Positions 61,722 through 64,000 of a DNA stretch of 64,000 nt are shown here, one piece after another. How positions within the stretch are numbered: the first letter of the stretch is position 1; the number at the start of each line of letters is the position of its first letter. Source of the stretch: an uncultured Oscillospiraceae bacterium (lineage in GTDB: Bacteria; Bacillota; Clostridia; Oscillospirales; Oscillospiraceae); the NCBI GenBank assembly GCA_910588045.1, contig CAJUPS010000003.1:60270-124269 (forward strand), in the 5' to 3' direction. Made by a program: the position numbers and the translations under genes. A model generated the notes under the pieces. The model worked only from the letters and a program-made list of their open reading frames with translations. It was not told where the DNA came from and did no database searches.

Positions 61722-61921
61722 ACATCAATAATGTGCGGGGCTTTCTGGGTAAAACAATAGATTGCAAGCGCCGCCGGTCCCGGTACTACCCGCTGACGTT
61801 TCGGGAAATACGGGGCCAAATCTATACTGTTGACCGAAATCATGTGTTGGTTCCTTTTGATGAAGATGAACGTATTGACTATGATTATATTGTAAAAGAG
61901 GAGAACAAAGATGAATTATGA
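61709..61921 (+). CDS. Small ICE protein
   Basis: This 70-residue protein is basic at its start (CKRRRSRYYPL) and acidic at its end. No family is recognised. It overlaps both neighbours (13 and 11 bases), showing tight coupling. Confidence 0.55.
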   Translation: MPYVDINNVRGFLGKTIDCKRRRSRYYPLTFREIRGQIYTVDRNHVLVPFDEDERIDYDYIVKEENKDEL

Positions 61922-62882
61922 GCAATTTGACAAGCTGGCCTGCGGTGACCGCGTGACTCTGCTCACGGCGCTGGAGCTGCTGTGGCAGAATGGCCGCACG
62001 ATGCTCCAAACCGAGGACGAATCCGTGCTGATGGCGGGCTGTGTAGCCAGCATTGGTGGCTTTTACACAAAGGAAAAGCTCCATGAGGTTGTGACGGCTG
62101 CCAAGGAACTGGCCTCGCTGGAAACGGCGGAGATGATCCGCTGCCTCCGGTGCGGCAGTATGGAGATGAAAGACCCGGACGCGGACAAAGAGGGGATTTG
62201 CCCCATCTGCGGCGGCGAGTTGGAGTACGGAGATGATGAACCGCTGGATAATGGGGGCGTCTATGAGTGGACGTGTCCCAGCTGCGGCGCCACCGGCAAG
62301 GAGGGCTACGACAAGGTGTTTGACAAACACTACGATGTGTTGGATGGGGACGGCAATCCGTATCCTGCTCCGTCGGACAGCGCCCAGGATACTGCTCTGG
62401 CTGTGCCGGAGACTGCGGAGCGTCCGGCGTCTCCCTATGCGGCGGAGGTGTTGGTGATGGACGGCAGCCGCGTCAACGCGCTGCCCCTGGCGGACGCAGC
62501 AGGGCTGAATGCCCGCTTCCCCAGAGAGGACTGGGGAGAATATTTTTGGGGCTTCACCTGCTTCTCCCGTCAGAACTATGCTAAGACCGTCCCGCTGGAC
62601 GGTGTGGACGAAATCATGCTGGGCATCCAGTGTACCCAGGGCGGCTGTTTGTGTGTGCTGGCAATTTGCTGGCACATGCTCAGCAATGAGCCTGTGCCCC
62701 AGCTGGAGATGTTCGACGAAGCGTGGCCGCTGTTTCATGCCCCCACCTTTGTTTCGGTGCTGGAGCAGCTGACCCAAATGAGCCAGGATCATGCACTCAC
62801 GCCGGATGAAGTGTCCGCACTGCTGATTGCCAACGGCTTCACCGACCAGTCTGACCGGCCCCTGGAGACGGCCAATGGATGA
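61911..62882 (+). CDS. Zinc-ribbon ICE protein
   Basis: This 323-residue protein has a helical N-terminus, then a double zinc ribbon with CLRC, CPIC and CPSC pairs at about 80-125, and a C-terminal domain of unknown fold. Zinc ribbons of this type often contact nucleic acid or proteins. It is translationally coupled with the genes on either side. Confidence 0.65.
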   Translation: MNYEQFDKLACGDRVTLLTALELLWQNGRTMLQTEDESVLMAGCVASIGGFYTKEKLHEVVTAAKELASLETAEMIRCLRCGSMEMKDPDADKEGICPICGGELEYGDDEPLDNGGVYEWTCPSCGATGKEGYDKVFDKHYDVLDGDGNPYPAPSDSAQDTALAVPETAERPASPYAAEVLVMDGSRVNALPLADAAGLNARFPREDWGEYFWGFTCFSRQNYAKTVPLDGVDEIMLGIQCTQGGCLCVLAICWHMLSNEPVPQLEMFDEAWPLFHAPTFVSVLEQLTQMSQDHALTPDEVSALLIANGFTDQSDRPLETANG

Positions 62883-63105
62883 CCGTCAATACGCGGACCC
62901 GGCCAAACTGCACTGGTACCCAGACATCTTCTGCCCCACCTGCGGCGGGAAGGTGAACTCCTGGGACAAGCGGTGTAGCCGGGCGCTGGCCTACAAAGCT
63001 ATTTTTTGCGAGAAGTGTATCGCAAAGGAGTATGGGATTGATGTGGAGGAGTTGAGAGACACCATGAAGAACCACTTCGGTCTGATCCCGTGTCCGGGCA
63101 TATGA
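62875..63105 (+). CDS. Small zinc-binding protein
   Basis: This 76-residue protein has two CxxC pairs (CPTC near 20 and CEKC near 45), a likely zinc site. It overlaps the previous gene by eight bases, and its stop overlaps the next ATG by four. Confidence 0.65.
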   Translation: MDDRQYADPAKLHWYPDIFCPTCGGKVNSWDKRCSRALAYKAIFCEKCIAKEYGIDVEELRDTMKNHFGLIPCPGI

Positions 63106-64000
63106 ACGATGAATTGAACACCCTGACCCAGCGGCTCTATGCCCAGGGCTACACCAGGGACAACCACCCGGACTCAGTTTATTGGGGCGACTGGCAAAAC
63201 TTCTGCTACAAGTGGGAGACCATGCTTCAATTCACCTGGGAGACCCCCTGCGGCCTGCTGATCCAGGGGGAAAGCGATGTGGGACGCGACGTAGCCATCT
63301 CGGAATGCTTCTACCGGCATGTCTGGTACTGCCCGGAGAACGACAACCCCCTGCACCTGTGTCCCTATGGGCGCAAGGGCTGTGAGCATATCCCGGCGGG
63401 ATTCCCGCTGGTCATGTGTCCCTGCCATCAGACGGACCGGGCCTATGACTATGGGCAAAGCGTGGAGAAGATCGAGGCCGAACACACCCGGGAGGCCCAC
63501 AAACAGTATATGGAACTCACGGGCGGCTCCTACTGCGCCTGTGTGGTGGGCAGCAATGGCTATGCGGGAGGCTGGTATCAAGTCAAATATGACGTGGAAC
63601 AGTGCATTTGTGTCGGGTGTGAAAATCCTGTATGCGCCATCCGCAAACAGCCCCGCGACTTGAAGAAAGTTAATATTTTCTACGATGTCCGCCGGACTTG
63701 GATCACCCGCCTGGGGTTCCTGGAGGAGAAAAAGGTGGAGGTCACCAAGGGATTGAAGGTCTTTGACCACGCTGTGGCACAGACGGATGCGGAGATCTGG
63801 CTGAAGATGAAGGAGCATGAGGCAAGCCCCTTGAACAATTACGCCGTGATCGAGAATCCAAAGAAAACACCGGAGGACCGCCGGCAGGAGTATTTCTCCA
63901 AAATGCACCGGCGGTATGGCGACCAATACGACTACTTTGAGTTCCACTGTTGGCTGGCAAAAACAGGGAGAAAGGGACGGCAAAATAAAATAGGAGGAAC
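63102..64000 (+). CDS. Cys-rich ICE protein, 3' partial
   Basis: A frame from the ATG at 63102 stays open to the end of the window (299 codons), so the gene is cut off. The encoded protein is cysteine-rich (CFYRHVWYC, CPYGRKGC, CPCH, CICVGC), suggesting several zinc or Fe-S sites in the N-terminal two-thirds, and the rest is helical and charged. It is coupled to the upstream gene by an ATGA overlap. Only short shadow frames compete with it. No family name is certain. Confidence 0.7.
   Translation, partial: MNDELNTLTQRLYAQGYTRDNHPDSVYWGDWQNFCYKWETMLQFTWETPCGLLIQGESDVGRDVAISECFYRHVWYCPENDNPLHLCPYGRKGCEHIPAGFPLVMCPCHQTDRAYDYGQSVEKIEAEHTREAHKQYMELTGGSYCACVVGSNGYAGGWYQVKYDVEQCICVGCENPVCAIRKQPRDLKKVNIFYDVRRTWITRLGFLEEKKVEVTKGLKVFDHAVAQTDAEIWLKMKEHEASPLNNYAVIENPKKTPEDRRQEYFSKMHRRYGDQYDYFEFHCWLAKTGRKGRQNKIGG

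Noticed and set aside
1..64000. tRNA, rRNA, insertion sequences or a transposase/integrase gene.
   Set aside because: I saw no cloverleaf-like sequence, rRNA stretch, DDE transposase or site-specific recombinase in any plausible frame. A tRNAscan, Rfam and Pfam run would be needed to exclude them fully.

Overview
The window is most of an integrative and conjugative element (ICE) from a Gram-positive gut-type bacterium. The GC-rich coding sequence, strong AGGAGG ribosome binding sites, sortase and LPxTG chemistry, S-layer homology domains and CD1110/Tn1549-like VirB4 and VirD4 proteins point to class Clostridia, probably an Oscillospiraceae relative. That taxonomic call is inference. I recognise no integrase, relaxase, rRNA or tRNA here, so both element ends and the relaxase probably lie outside the window.

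Bases 1-26973 hold the transfer and cell-surface module. In order: a VirB4 ATPase, small DNA-linked proteins (one with RusA-like residues), a RelB/ParE-type toxin-antitoxin cassette, the VirD4 coupling protein, an S1-domain protein, a membrane-anchored surface protein, a sortase, an SLH plus cysteine-hydrolase protein, and a 3046-residue surface protein with a VanY peptidase domain and about 20 Cna-B repeats. A truncated RhuM gene and an ECF-sigma operon interrupt the module before a membrane-tethered C39-type peptidase closes it. These genes would build the channel, open peptidoglycan and mediate contact with recipients.

Bases 27000-41200 alternate ICE backbone genes (30001, 36052-38071) with inserted cassettes: a Phd/VapC pair, a lone AAA ATPase beside a DUF6985-like protein, two BlaI/BlaR1-type regulator-protease pairs, a Phd/ParE pair, and a DUF1801, DUF2200 and ankyrin run. 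GC-rich hairpins of near-identical sequence bracket each BlaI/BlaR1 cassette.

Bases 41353-54662 form a 13-kb, visibly more AT-rich island of about sixteen small cytosolic proteins that resemble immunity proteins (SMI1/KNR4, YrhA-like, GAD/DUF1851, DUF4926, CdiI-like, HEAT-like and unknown), plus three lipoproteins and an XRE/SLOG pair. No toxin gene is recognisable. The best reading is an orphan-immunity island carried by a conjugative element, comparable in logic to the acquired interbacterial defence clusters of Bacteroidales.

Bases 54780-64000 return to backbone. A strong promoter is followed by a structured leader with two successive terminator-like hairpins, then a long co-directional operon: a membrane protein, a DUF932 protein, a zinc-cluster protein, a sigma-like factor, a YkgJ cysteine-cluster protein, and many small, often cysteine-rich proteins with overlapping starts and stops. 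The last gene runs off the window. Three backbone genes (at 6296, 25615 and 58309) appear to lack ordinary start codons.
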